Notes: generated from the letters alone by a model not told the origin. DNA of 26,307 nucleotides from JAFDVL01 sp043736395 (GCA_043736395.1 JAYTCQ010000066.1:1-26307); one strand, 5' to 3'; shown: positions 7,832 to 15,630, numbered from the stretch's first letter. Translations and numbers: made by a program.

Positions 7832-8380
7832 TTATTGTTTTGTCTCGACGATGATGACTTTTTCCCCGTCGTCAAATTCAGGGAGCATTACTTTAATAAT
7901 CTCGCTCTCCGTGGTGGCAACATATTTTCCGATGTAATCAGCCTGGATTGGAAGTTCACGCCATCCCCGATCAATGAGAACAGCCAGTTGCACACGATGT
8001 GGACGTCCGAAATCTATTAGCTCATCCAGCGCGGCGCGGACGGTTCTTCCGGTGTACAAAACATCATCTACTAAAATTATAGTTTTGCCGGTGATGTTCG
8101 CGGGCAGGTGCGTGCTGTTGACGATGGGCTGTTCGGCTACGGTGCTGAGATCGTCACGGTAAAGGGTAATATCCAACGTACCTGTAGCGACGTCGAAGTC
8201 TTCCATGTCTTTGATTTTCGCTGCGAGTTTTTCGGCTAACGGGACGCCGCGACGGTGGACGCCGACCAGCAGAATATTGGATAAATCAGGATTATTTTCG
8301 ACGATCTGCGAAGCCATGCGCGCCATCACGCGGTTCATATCGTCCGGTGTCATAATGGTAGATTTTTCTTTGAATTCCAT
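7832..8380 (-). CDS. pyrR: PyrR: pyr regulator / uracil phosphoribosyltransferase
   Basis: PyrR is an RNA-binding attenuation regulator in many bacteria and also a weak uracil phosphoribosyltransferase. The 182-residue protein has the type I PRTase fold, with the PRPP loop ILVDDVLYTGRT at 102-113 and the PyrR-typical VGVHRRGVPLAEKLA (about 39-53). It is followed by pyrB on the same strand. No classical PyrR binding loop is seen before pyrR or on the pyrK side. The leader is instead occupied by a repeat hairpin whose arm ends eleven bases before the ATG, and no Shine-Dalgarno sequence is visible. Regulation may therefore be non-canonical, or the protein may act mainly as an enzyme. Confidence 0.96.
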   Translation of the reverse strand: MEFKEKSTIMTPDDMNRVMARMASQIVENNPDLSNILLVGVHRRGVPLAEKLAAKIKDMEDFDVATGTLDITLYRDDLSTVAEQPIVNSTHLPANITGKTIILVDDVLYTGRTVRAALDELIDFGRPHRVQLAVLIDRGWRELPIQADYIGKYVATTESEIIKVMLPEFDDGEKVIIVETKQ

Positions 8381-8391
8381 AGCTGTTATAG

Positions 8392-8464
8392 GTCAGTACC
8401 ACCTGCGGTAGCGGGTGGAGAGGTATAGCGTGATGACCCACCTGCTACCGCAGGTGGTACTGAC
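8392..8464. repeat. 73-base inverted repeat between DUF1499 gene and pyrR
   Basis: Arms 8392-8418 and 8438-8464 are 27 bases each and match at 26 of 27 positions as inverted copies starting GTCAGTACCACC. Each arm also contains an internal hairpin (CCACC..GC / GC..GGTGG). A single copy of the same arm recurs at 22350-22376, proving it is dispersed. It fills nearly the whole gap between the DUF1499 stop (8472) and the pyrR start (8380). Confidence 0.9.
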
Positions 8465-8471
8465 AAAGTTC

Positions 8472-8903
8472 TTACAAACGTTTCGCCAGTTCCGTTTGAA
8501 ATCTAATAATTCTTCTGGCATTAGCGCCGAGATCGCCTTTGCCGACCCGTGAGCGCGAATGTACGTAAACGCTGCAACTTTCTCCAGTACCCGGTTTGAT
8601 CGTAATCGTTACATCGTCTTTAAAGCGAAAAATCTTACTGGTATCGACAGCTTCAATTTCTCCCGCTTCACGGCTTTCGTGAACGATTTCCCAGCCTAAA
8701 TCCCGCGCCGTCGCCACTGACGCATCGAAGGCTCTGACCACAGACACGCTAAATTTCTGCGGTTGAATTTCGGGATATTCGGGCGTATCGCCGGTTTTTA
8801 CGTCGTTGATGCGTGGCCAAATCAGGCCGGAAATTAAAATCCCTCCTACCAACAACGCGAACAAGACTCCGAGTGCAAGAAGCATTTTTTTCACCATTCG
8901 CAT
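8472..8903 (-). CDS. Membrane-anchored DUF1499 protein
   Basis: The 143-residue protein starts with a single membrane helix (MLLALGVLFALLVGGILISG) and continues with a DUF1499 domain. The family hallmark is clear: IEAVDTSKIFRFKDDVTITI followed by VHSRSRVGKGDLGANARRI. DUF1499 proteins are common but of unknown function, and the anchor suggests the domain faces the periplasm. The ATG at 8903 is chosen because GGAG (in GTGGAGCGGAG) lies just upstream and the TTG at 8921 has no such site. It is the first gene of the leftward pyr arm and is divergent from pyrK. Confidence 0.85.
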   Translation of the reverse strand: MRMVKKMLLALGVLFALLVGGILISGLIWPRINDVKTGDTPEYPEIQPQKFSVSVVRAFDASVATARDLGWEIVHESREAGEIEAVDTSKIFRFKDDVTITIKPGTGESCSVYVHSRSRVGKGDLGANARRIIRFQTELAKRL

Positions 8904-9002
8904 TTTTCTCCGCTCCACCAATTGTTTAGGTTGAATAAGCTCTCAAGATACACAATGAACGAAAGATTGTAAAAGCTGGAGCGAGAAACAAAGAAAGCGA
9001 GC

Positions 9003-9032
9003 TTGTCTGACTTTTCAGGGTTCTGCTACACT
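9003..9032 (+). promoter_or_regulatory. Putative sigma-70 promoter of the rightward pyr arm
   Basis: TTGTCT (9003-9008) and TACACT (9027-9032) are 18 bases apart, and TGC directly before the -10 gives an extended -10 element. Transcription would start near 9039 and give a short leader containing GGAG at 9062-9065 before the TTG at 9075. This is a sequence-based prediction only. Confidence 0.45.
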
Positions 9033-9074
9033 GAATGTTACGCGATAAATTCAACCAAGCCGGAGTCCAAAAAA

Positions 9075-9902
9075 TTGATTGATGCTTTAGCCACAGTTGA
9101 GCGCAACGAAATTGTCATCTCAACCTCCAACGAATCAGGACAAAGTCGCAGCTACGGTTATTTGCGTTTGCGCTTGCCCGAACGTCAGGCGATTCAGCCA
9201 GGGCAATTTGCGATGCTGAAAAAGCACGGCATATATGAACCGTTGCTGCGTCGCGCGATGGCGTATTATCGTGTAGAGACTTCTTCTGACTTCACCAGCG
9301 TTGAATTTATCTATCAAATTTTAGGCCGCGGTACACAGGCGATTGCGACTTTATTGGTAGGCGATAAAGTTGAATGTTTAGGCGCACTCGGCAACACCTA
9401 CGACATCGAAGCCGCGCGAGGGAAGACAGCATTATTGGTTGTTGGCGGAGTAGGTTCCGCTGCCGTGTTTATGCTGGCTGAAGATTTAGTGAAAGCCGGA
9501 ATTTCTACCCGATTATTTATCGGCGGGGCGAGTCGCGGCGACCTGCTCGGCTACGATGATTTTGTCGAACTGTTGGGCAAAGAAAATATTGTAAGCGCGA
9601 CCGTTGATGGCAGTGAAGGCGAGAGAGGATTCGTGACTGCGCCGCTCGAAAAATATTTGCTAGCGAATGATTCAAACGTGATTTATTCCTGCGGGCCGGA
9701 TGCGATGCTGCATGCGGTGGCAAAGTTTGCGGAGAGATTTGATGTACCAACGCAGGTGTCTTTGGAAGCTCCGATGGCGTGCGGCTTTGGGATATGTGTG
9801 GGCTGTGCGGTTGCGGTGAAGCACGAATGTTCTGAGGGATTTGTGTATAAAAAAGTTTGCACGGATGGGCCGATCTTTTGGGCGAAAGAACTAAAATGGT
9901 GA
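9075..9902 (+). CDS. pyrK: Dihydroorotate dehydrogenase electron-transfer subunit
   Basis: PyrK carries FAD and a [2Fe-2S] cluster and passes electrons from PyrD to NAD+. The sequence has a ferredoxin-reductase-type FAD domain (PGQFAMLK, EPLLRRAMAYYR, LGRGTQAIATLLVGD) and a nucleotide-binding domain starting LLVVGGVGSAAVFMLAEDL. At the C-terminus is the cluster motif MACGFGICVGCAVAVK with a last Cys in KKVCTDGP. The start is uncertain: TTG 9075 (275 residues) has GGAG nine bases upstream and places the conserved region at the N-terminus. The frame stays open to TTG 9003, but that codon overlaps the predicted promoter. Its end overlaps the hicA remnant by seven bases. Confidence 0.95.
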   Translation: MIDALATVERNEIVISTSNESGQSRSYGYLRLRLPERQAIQPGQFAMLKKHGIYEPLLRRAMAYYRVETSSDFTSVEFIYQILGRGTQAIATLLVGDKVECLGALGNTYDIEAARGKTALLVVGGVGSAAVFMLAEDLVKAGISTRLFIGGASRGDLLGYDDFVELLGKENIVSATVDGSEGERGFVTAPLEKYLLANDSNVIYSCGPDAMLHAVAKFAERFDVPTQVSLEAPMACGFGICVGCAVAVKHECSEGFVYKKVCTDGPIFWAKELKW

Positions 9903-10087
9903 AGGTTCGGGATATAATTAAACTGATTGAAGATGATGGTTAGTATCTGGCTAGGACGCGCGGAAGTGACCGTCAATTTAAGCATCCAACTAAAACAGGT
10001 TTAGTTACAATTGCCGGAAAACCAGGAGATGACATTGCACCGGGAACTCTCAATAGTATTTTGAAACAGGCAGGATTATCACTATGA
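9896..10087 (+). pseudogene. hicA: hicA toxin remnant with amber codon and altered active site
   Basis: Reading from the ATG at 9896 (or the GTG at 9899) gives an almost complete HicA of 63 codons. It includes VRDIIKLIEDDG, RTRGSDRQFKHPTKTG, TIAGKPGDDIAPGTLNSILK and QAGL. HicA is an mRNA interferase of type II toxin-antitoxin systems with a dsRNA-binding fold. Two lesions are visible. Codon 16, normally Trp in DGWYL, is TAG (9941-9943). Codon 25, normally the catalytic His of GSH, is GAC/Asp (9968-9970). No usable restart codon follows the TAG early enough to restore the protein. The frame overlaps pyrK by seven bases and hicB by four, the normal hicAB arrangement. A sequencing error could explain one change but hardly both. 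Confidence 0.88.
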
Positions 10088-10296
10088 AATATTTAATCGT
10101 TGTCGAAAAAACAGGCACAGAATTCTCAGCCTATAGCCCTGATCTTGATGGCTGTATAGCTACGGGGACGACGCGAGAAGAAGTAGAAATAAATATGCAG
10201 GAAGCCATCGAATTTCACCTCGATGGATTGAAGTCTGAAGGCTTCAGAATTCCTGCGCCACAAAGCTATTCTGCTTATCTCGACATTGCTGCTTAA
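10084..10296 (+). CDS. hicB: HicB-family antitoxin
   Basis: The 70-residue protein is the short HicB form, a partial RNase-H-like fold with no C-terminal DNA-binding domain. Recognisable parts are MKYLIVVEKTGTEFSAYSPD, LDGCIATGTTREEVEINMQE and AIEFHLDGLKSEG. HicB normally binds and blocks HicA. Here the start overlaps the last four bases of the broken hicA frame (CTATGA), and the stop lies nine bases before pyrD. With the toxin inactivated, HicB has no local partner. It may survive because pyrD translation is coupled to it, or because it neutralises HicA made elsewhere. Confidence 0.93.
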   Translation: MKYLIVVEKTGTEFSAYSPDLDGCIATGTTREEVEINMQEAIEFHLDGLKSEGFRIPAPQSYSAYLDIAA

Positions 10297-10305
10297 TTCT
10301 TTCTG

Positions 10306-11229
10306 ATGACAACAAACACTTCATTACTCTCAATCAATTTTTGTGGAATTGAATTTTCCAATCCTGTTGGTACCGCCAGTGGTACATGTGGTTATGGTTT
10401 GGACTTGAAGGAATTGATTGACCTCAATAAGCTCGGAGCCGTCTTCACGAAAGGCTTGTCCGCGAAGCCTATGCGCGGGAACGCTCCATGGCGGATTGTC
10501 GAGACGCACGGCGGAATGCTTAACGCAATCGGCTTGCAAAATATTGGAGCGAAAGTTTTTGTCGAAGAAAAATTGCCGGAGCTGAGGAACTATTCAACGC
10601 GGATCATTCCCAATGTATTCGGCTATTCGATTGAAGAATACAGCGAAGCGATTCGCATTCTCGAAGATGGCGAAGGCATTCACGCTTACGAAATAAATAT
10701 TTCATGTCCGAATGTCAAAGAAGGCGGAAAGTCGTTTGCGAACGATGCCAGGCAAGCGGCAGAAGTAACGGAGGCAATCAGAAAAGTTGCGAAGCGTACG
10801 GTGATTGTGAAGCTCTCTCCGAATGTTGCGGACATCGCCGAAATTGCTCGCGCAGTTGAATCCGCCGGAGCTGATGCGTTGTCGTTGATTAATACTGCAA
10901 TTGGAATGTCCATTGACGTCAATACACGCAAAACCAGGATTGCGAATGTTACCGCTGGATTATCGGGGCCAGCGATTAAGCCAATTGCCGTACGCTGTTT
11001 ATTTCAAGCTTCACGCGCCGTAAAAATTCCTTTAATTGGCATCGGTGGGATTGCGACAACGGAAGACGCACTTGAGTTCATCATAGCAGGCGCAAGCATT
11101 GTGCAAGTTGGGACGGCGAATTTTTATGATCCGGGTGCGACAATGAAAATTGTGGATGGACTGGCGGAATATTGTCGGAAAAATAAGTTGAATAACATCA
11201 GCGAACTCGTGGGAACGGTGGAGGTATAA
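10306..11229 (+). CDS. pyrD: Dihydroorotate dehydrogenase, class 1B catalytic subunit
   Basis: This enzyme oxidises dihydroorotate to orotate with FMN and, in class 1B, passes electrons through PyrK to NAD+. The 307-residue TIM barrel shows NPVGTASGTCGYG, GLQNIGAKVF and the loop EINISCPNVKEGG, where Cys134 is the class 1 catalytic base (class 2 enzymes have Ser). It continues with IVKLSPNV, SLINTAIGMSID and the phosphate-binding IGIGGIATTEDALEFI-AGAS end. The presence of pyrK two genes upstream confirms class 1B. No Shine-Dalgarno sequence is obvious, and the ATG lies nine bases after the hicB stop, suggesting coupling. Confidence 0.97.
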   Translation: MTTNTSLLSINFCGIEFSNPVGTASGTCGYGLDLKELIDLNKLGAVFTKGLSAKPMRGNAPWRIVETHGGMLNAIGLQNIGAKVFVEEKLPELRNYSTRIIPNVFGYSIEEYSEAIRILEDGEGIHAYEINISCPNVKEGGKSFANDARQAAEVTEAIRKVAKRTVIVKLSPNVADIAEIARAVESAGADALSLINTAIGMSIDVNTRKTRIANVTAGLSGPAIKPIAVRCLFQASRAVKIPLIGIGGIATTEDALEFIIAGASIVQVGTANFYDPGATMKIVDGLAEYCRKNKLNNISELVGTVEV

Positions 11230-12168
11230 ATGGAAATTAAAATGCAAAAGGCAAAAATCAAAAATCAAAAGTGGGATTCGGAAGCAAAGCCTTTTCCGAA
11301 TTTCTTATATCAAGTGCCGCCCTTTTTACTTTTGATTTTTGCCTTTTGCCTTTTGATTTCTCCAGCTTCTGCGCAATCCATTTCGTGGACGCCGGAAAAA
11401 CCGATTAACGGTGCTCCGTGCATCTTTCGTTATAAACCTGCGACGCCACTCAAATCTTTAGGTGCAACGTTCTTAACGAAGCGTGTATTTTTTAATTTCG
11501 ACAAATCCAGTGGAGATTGGATTGGATTTGCGGGAGTAGATTATGACACCAAACCTGGCAGCTATGATTTAGTGATGAATGGTGTCGCCGCGAATGGCTC
11601 AAAAATTTCCTTTGCCCAGCTCATCCCCGTAGCGAAAGGGTTTTATCGAACTTCGGCGATTAGCGTCCCGAAAAAATATGTTGATCCTGATCCGGCGGAC
11701 GCGGCACGGATTATTGCCGAGCGTGATTTTAAAAATGAAGTGCTGAATAAAATTACGAACTCGCAATTATGGTCGGGAAGCTTTGTCGCGGCTGCTGGAA
11801 TCAGCACTTCATCTGAGTTCGGTTCACAACGTACTTATAACGGCAAACGTCAGAGCGTCCATCAAGGATTGGATTATCGGGCGGCAGTTGGCACCCCTGT
11901 TCGCGCGATCAATGGCGGCAAAGTCATCATCGCGCGCGACCTTTATTATGAAGGCAATTGCGTAGTCATAGATCACGGACAGGGCTTGCTCTCGCTTTAT
12001 TTTCATCTGTCCCAATTTAAAATTAAAGAAGGCGATACTGTGACAAAAGGTCAGCAGATTGCGCTTAGCGGAGGCACCGGACGCGTGACGGGGCCGCATC
12101 TGCATTTAGCGGTAAGATGGCAGGGAAGCTATGTGAATCCGGCGACTTTGCTGGGATTGAAGATGTAG
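11230..12168 (+). CDS. Secreted M23 (LytM-type) metallopeptidase
   Basis: A 312-residue protein with a signal peptide core (FLLLIFAFCLLISPASA), a beta-rich middle and a C-terminal M23 domain. Zinc and catalytic residues are visible in HQGLDYRA (HxxxD), LYFHLSQF and GPHLHLAV (HxH). M23 enzymes cut peptidoglycan cross-links in the periplasm or regulate those that do. GTGGAGG lies ideally before the ATG at 11230, which directly follows the pyrD stop. The N-region is unusually long (about 30 residues) because the first 40 codons consist largely of an inverted repeat. The TAG stop is supplied by the arm of another repeat. Its place in a pyrimidine operon has no obvious metabolic reason. Confidence 0.92.
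   Translation: MEIKMQKAKIKNQKWDSEAKPFPNFLYQVPPFLLLIFAFCLLISPASAQSISWTPEKPINGAPCIFRYKPATPLKSLGATFLTKRVFFNFDKSSGDWIGFAGVDYDTKPGSYDLVMNGVAANGSKISFAQLIPVAKGFYRTSAISVPKKYVDPDPADAARIIAERDFKNEVLNKITNSQLWSGSFVAAAGISTSSEFGSQRTYNGKRQSVHQGLDYRAAVGTPVRAINGGKVIIARDLYYEGNCVVIDHGQGLLSLYFHLSQFKIKEGDTVTKGQQIALSGGTGRVTGPHLHLAVRWQGSYVNPATLLGLKM
11244..11349. repeat. Inverted repeat inside the start of the M23 gene
   Basis: Arms 11244-11263 and 11330-11349 are perfect 20-base inverted copies made of the unit GCAAAAGGCAAAAATCAAAA. Between them ATTCGGAA (11276-11283) pairs with TTCCGAAT (11294-11301) as an inner hairpin. A/G-rich stretches of this type are common dispersed repeats. Here the element is wholly within codons 5-40 of the M23 gene, and the right arm encodes the hydrophobic core of its signal peptide. 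Confidence 0.8.
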
Positions 12169-12264
12169 CGCAAACTTTCCAGTTTGCGTTTTTTCTCAGC
12201 GAATTATCTTCTTTTCCACAAAGTCATTTGTATCCGAAAACGCAAACTGGAAAGTTTGCGCTAC
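12165..12264. repeat. Inverted repeat bridging M23 stop and pyrF start
   Basis: Arms 12165-12188 and 12241-12264 are perfect 24-base inverted copies bounded by GTAG and CTAC. Each arm is also a small hairpin (CGCAAAC - TTTCCA - GTTTGCG). The left arm contains the M23 stop codon at 12166-12168. The right arm ends four bases before the pyrF ATG at 12269. A GTAG head plus a palindrome, in inverted pairs, is the layout of REP/BIME elements. Confidence 0.9.
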
Positions 12265-12268
12265 TTTT

Positions 12269-13003
12269 ATGAACCAAATTTTACCTAAAGATCGAATCGT
12301 AGTCGCCCTGGATGTTGAGACTCCGGGGCAGGCGTTGGCGCTGGTCGAAAAATTGCGTGGATTGGTTGGGATGTTCAAGATCGGAAAGCAACTTTTTACA
12401 GCAGTAGGCCCGGACATCGTTCGCCAGGTTGTTGGGATGGGCGAAAAAGTTTTTCTTGATCTGAAATTCCATGACATTCCGAACACCGTGGCGGCAGCTG
12501 GCGTTGAAGCGGCGCGGCTGGGTGTGAGTATTTTTAATGTACATGCGCTGGGTGGTTCGGCTATGATGCGGGCGACGGTTGAGGCCGTGAACAACCTGAG
12601 TGAACGAGAGAATTTGCCCAAGCCTCTGATTTTAGCAGTGACGGTTTTGACGAGCCATGATCAGGATTCGTTACGTGAAATTGGAATTGAGGCAGAGATC
12701 AAAGATCAGGTCAGACGGTTAGCGCAACTTGCTTCAGCCTCGAAAATTGATGGTGTAGTTGCTTCTCCGCACGAAATTGTGTCGCTTAGAACGGCGATTT
12801 CTAATCCTGAGTTTGTCATTTTGACACCAGGCGTGCGTCCTGTCGGTGCGGCTCTCAATGATCAAAAGCGTGTGATGACTCCGGGTGAAGCCGTAGCAGC
12901 AGGTTCAGATTATCTGGTGATTGGCCGACCGATTACAGGTGCGGATGATCCGGCGGAGGCAGTGCAAAAAATTATTAAAGAAATCGAACAAGTCGGAACT
13001 TGA
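12269..13003 (+). CDS. pyrF: Orotidine 5'-phosphate decarboxylase
   Basis: PyrF converts OMP to UMP, the last step of the pathway. The 244-residue protein belongs to the bacterial short form: VALDVETPGQAL near the N-terminus, KIGKQLF, the catalytic DLKFHDIPNTV (DxKxxD at residues 64-69), TVLTSHD and the phosphate loop ILTPGVRP, then DYLVIGRPIT. The ATG lies four bases past the end of a repeat hairpin and has no Shine-Dalgarno sequence. Translation may depend on ribosomes ending on the M23 gene. It is the last pyr gene of the rightward arm. Confidence 0.98.
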   Translation: MNQILPKDRIVVALDVETPGQALALVEKLRGLVGMFKIGKQLFTAVGPDIVRQVVGMGEKVFLDLKFHDIPNTVAAAGVEAARLGVSIFNVHALGGSAMMRATVEAVNNLSERENLPKPLILAVTVLTSHDQDSLREIGIEAEIKDQVRRLAQLASASKIDGVVASPHEIVSLRTAISNPEFVILTPGVRPVGAALNDQKRVMTPGEAVAAGSDYLVIGRPITGADDPAEAVQKIIKEIEQVGT

Positions 13004-13083
13004 GGCGTGTAATAATCGCATCGAGTAATGACGCGACCAAAAAGCCCTTAGTAACAGTCGCATAATTTTTGAGAAAATTTAAC

Positions 13084-14730
13084 ATGCTTCATAAAATTAT
13101 CAGTTCTGTATTGGTAGGACTTATTTTTGTCGCTTTTACCGAACGTGTAATATCGGCTCAGCCTGCTAAGAAAAATTCTCCTGCTCCAACTGCTGAACAG
13201 CCCGCTCAGATTCCGCAGGGGCAGGTTAAATTAACTCCTCCAAACAAAACCGTAGAAACGCTCGCTACTAATATTATTCCTGTTTCGACAGGCCCGTTTC
13301 AGGTGGGAGAAAAACTGAGTTTTAATGTTTCATGGGCGAATTTCCCGTCCGCCGCGCGAATGGAAATGGAAGTCGCCGGACAAGGTTCTTATTTTGGCAG
13401 GCAAGGGTATCAATTGAAAACAAAAGTCCAAACAGTGGGCAGTGTCCGTTCGATGTTCCGCGAAGTTGATAATCAATACACGTCGTACCTGGATGCAAAA
13501 ACACTTTTACCGTTTCGCTCCGATAGCACAGTTCGGCAGGGACTGAAAAATGAAGACGATTCCATTATTCTTGATCATCAAAAGAAATTAGTTCGATATG
13601 GTGATAATTCAGAAGTCGCGATTGGCGCGGAAGCGCTGGATTTGCCCTCGCTGATTTTCAGTTTACGGTTACGGGATTTTGGTTCTGAATTGAAGTCAAA
13701 GAAAATTTCTACGTTGTACGGCAAGCAAATTATCGAAGTCGAAGTCACAGCGAAGCAAAAAGAAAAAGTCTCAACGCAAGCCGGAAAATTTGACGCGATC
13801 CGACTTGAACTAAAAGCTAAAACTAAAGATAAAGGCGATTATCGGGTCAGTGTTTGGTTTACCGACGATAAATCGAAAATGCCTGTGTTGTTCGTTTCCA
13901 AGCTTTCTTTCGGTGAACTCAGGGCGGAGCTGACACAGGCGACGGTTAAAGTTCCTAACAAAGTTAATATTTCTCCGGTTGATACTAAATCCGGCGAAAT
14001 CGCTTTAAATAATTCCGGCAACATCGGAATTATTCTCCAACGCACAGATGTCACGCCCTCTGAATTTGAAACTGCTCTCCCATTTTCCGTTGGTGAAACA
14101 ATTAATTATGACATTGCCTGGGCGAATATTGGCACCATTGGAAAGCTAAACCTGAACCTTTTACAGCGCGGAATATTAGAAGACAAAGTCGTTCTGGAAA
14201 TGACCGGCGAGCTGTCAACCATCGGGGCTGTAAGATCAGTTGTGAACTTGAATGATACCTTCAAAAGCTACGTTCAGGCGAATTCATTAACCCCGCTTAA
14301 GACTGAAACGACCATTCACGAAGGCAAGCGAAACAAACAAATCATCGCCACCTATCTTTCTGATAATTCGGTTCGATTGGATAATGGGACGCATTTCCCC
14401 GTGCCTGCGAATACACTTGATCTGGTTTCCCTTTATTATTCAATTCGTGCCAGTGATCTGACCATTGGCAAAAGTCAGGTTTTCAATTTCGTTGATGCCA
14501 ATCATCGGCCTCGCTCATTAAATATTAAAGTCGTCAAAAAGGAATCCATCAATAGCGCGCTAGGCGTTCGCGAAGCTTTGCAACTCGATATTACTAACCT
14601 TGAGACCAATCAATTGATGGCGCAGACCTGGATCACAAATGATCCGAAGCGCATTCCGTTGTATATAGTTGCCCGCCTTTCTTTTGGTGAATTGCGGCTC
14701 TCTGTCAAAACTACCGTCAACACAAAATAA
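13084..14730 (+). CDS. Secreted protein with two DUF3108 domains
   Basis: The 548-residue protein has a signal peptide (MLHKIISSVLVGLIFVAF..ISA), a Pro/Gln-rich linker and two homologous DUF3108-like domains, about residues 70-290 and 330-545. Both begin with a PFxVGE motif plus SWAN/AWAN (FQVGEKLSFNVSWAN, FSVGETINYDIAWAN). Both continue with a G-x-VRS segment (TVGSVRSMFR, TIGAVRSVVN) and a Y-LPF/TPLKTE strand, and both close with LSFGELR. DUF3108 proteins are probably periplasmic beta-barrel-like ligand binders, but no function is established. The ATG at 13084 is preferred to the TTG at 13069. It follows pyrF by 80 bases and may be co-transcribed. Confidence 0.88.
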   Translation: MLHKIISSVLVGLIFVAFTERVISAQPAKKNSPAPTAEQPAQIPQGQVKLTPPNKTVETLATNIIPVSTGPFQVGEKLSFNVSWANFPSAARMEMEVAGQGSYFGRQGYQLKTKVQTVGSVRSMFREVDNQYTSYLDAKTLLPFRSDSTVRQGLKNEDDSIILDHQKKLVRYGDNSEVAIGAEALDLPSLIFSLRLRDFGSELKSKKISTLYGKQIIEVEVTAKQKEKVSTQAGKFDAIRLELKAKTKDKGDYRVSVWFTDDKSKMPVLFVSKLSFGELRAELTQATVKVPNKVNISPVDTKSGEIALNNSGNIGIILQRTDVTPSEFETALPFSVGETINYDIAWANIGTIGKLNLNLLQRGILEDKVVLEMTGELSTIGAVRSVVNLNDTFKSYVQANSLTPLKTETTIHEGKRNKQIIATYLSDNSVRLDNGTHFPVPANTLDLVSLYYSIRASDLTIGKSQVFNFVDANHRPRSLNIKVVKKESINSALGVREALQLDITNLETNQLMAQTWITNDPKRIPLYIVARLSFGELRLSVKTTVNTK

Positions 14731-14865
14731 GAATTTTTTTATCACATAAATGCTACTTGCCCTCGCGCTCCTCAGCCTTTAGGATGCCTTAGCTCCAGCT
14801 GTTCCCCTCCAGAATTAATCAAAGAACTTCCCTTTTTCCCATCGAAAACCTTCAGGGAGGCGATC

Positions 14866-15630
14866 TTGGATTCCAATATAGTAGTGTCAAGAATTGAAAA
14901 AGAACGAGTATTTCATAACAAAGAGTTTGCGGAACGTGGTAGAGATAGAATTAATTCAGTTTATTTAGTTACTAATCGAAGTACCAGATTGTATGAAGAA
15001 TTAATCGTTGAAGATGCCAAAAATAGCCACGTGCTGGAATATGGATGTGGCCCGCATAGCTATGCTTTTTATATGGCACGGCACGGAGCCAGAGTGCAGG
15101 GCATTGATATTTCCGACGAAGCCATTGAGCAAATGCGCGAACGGTCAAAACATCGTCCTTTCCCTGAACGTGTTTCATTTCAGCGAATGAATGCTGAAGT
15201 GCTGGAATTTCGCGACAATGAATTTGATTTGGTAACAGGTCGCGCAATCCTGCATCACCTTGATTTACGCGCCTCATTCAAAGAAATTGCCCGAACCTTA
15301 AAGCCTACCGGAAGAGCGGTCTTTGTTGAACCGCTCGGACATAATCCCATCATTAATTATTTTCGCAATCGGACGCCAGAACTCAGAACTGAAGATGAAC
15401 ATCCATTGCTAATGAAAGACCTTGAAATGGCCAAAGAATATTTTGGCAGAGTAGATGTTTATTATTATCATTTAGCCGGATTAGCGGCTACGCCTTTTGC
15501 CGGCATGAAAATATTTGATCCGGTTCTTAAAACTCTTGATGCAGTAGATCAGGTTATTTTCAAATCTCTTCCGTTTGTCAGAAAACACGCGTGGGCTGTA
15601 GTCCTGGCGTTTTCTGTGCCTAAATCTTAA
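14866..15630 (+). CDS. Class I SAM-dependent methyltransferase
   Basis: The 254-residue protein has the Rossmann-type methyltransferase motifs. Motif I is VLEYGCGPHSYAFYMARHGA, then GIDISDEAIEQMRER (acidic ribose-binding Asp), RMNAEVLEF, FDLVTGRAILHHLD (motif IV region) and FVEPLGHNPIINYFRNRTPE. The pattern is that of Methyltransf_11/UbiE-like enzymes; the C-terminal half does not reveal the acceptor. The start codon is TTG at 14866, supported by a strong GGGAGG at 14855-14860 five bases upstream. The 135 bases before it contain no gene that I can see. A hairpin terminator follows at 15641, so it appears to be a single-gene unit. Confidence 0.9.
   Translation: MDSNIVVSRIEKERVFHNKEFAERGRDRINSVYLVTNRSTRLYEELIVEDAKNSHVLEYGCGPHSYAFYMARHGARVQGIDISDEAIEQMRERSKHRPFPERVSFQRMNAEVLEFRDNEFDLVTGRAILHHLDLRASFKEIARTLKPTGRAVFVEPLGHNPIINYFRNRTPELRTEDEHPLLMKDLEMAKEYFGRVDVYYYHLAGLAATPFAGMKIFDPVLKTLDAVDQVIFKSLPFVRKHAWAVVLAFSVPKS

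Noticed and set aside
8392..8464. PyrR-binding attenuator before pyrR
   Set aside because: The hairpin lacks the conserved PyrR loop sequence on the coding strand, and its arm is a dispersed repeat found again at 22350.
14731..14865. Structured leader or tRNA before the methyltransferase
   Set aside because: No tRNA cloverleaf or conserved riboswitch pattern could be drawn; only the GGGAGG site at 14855-14860 stands out.
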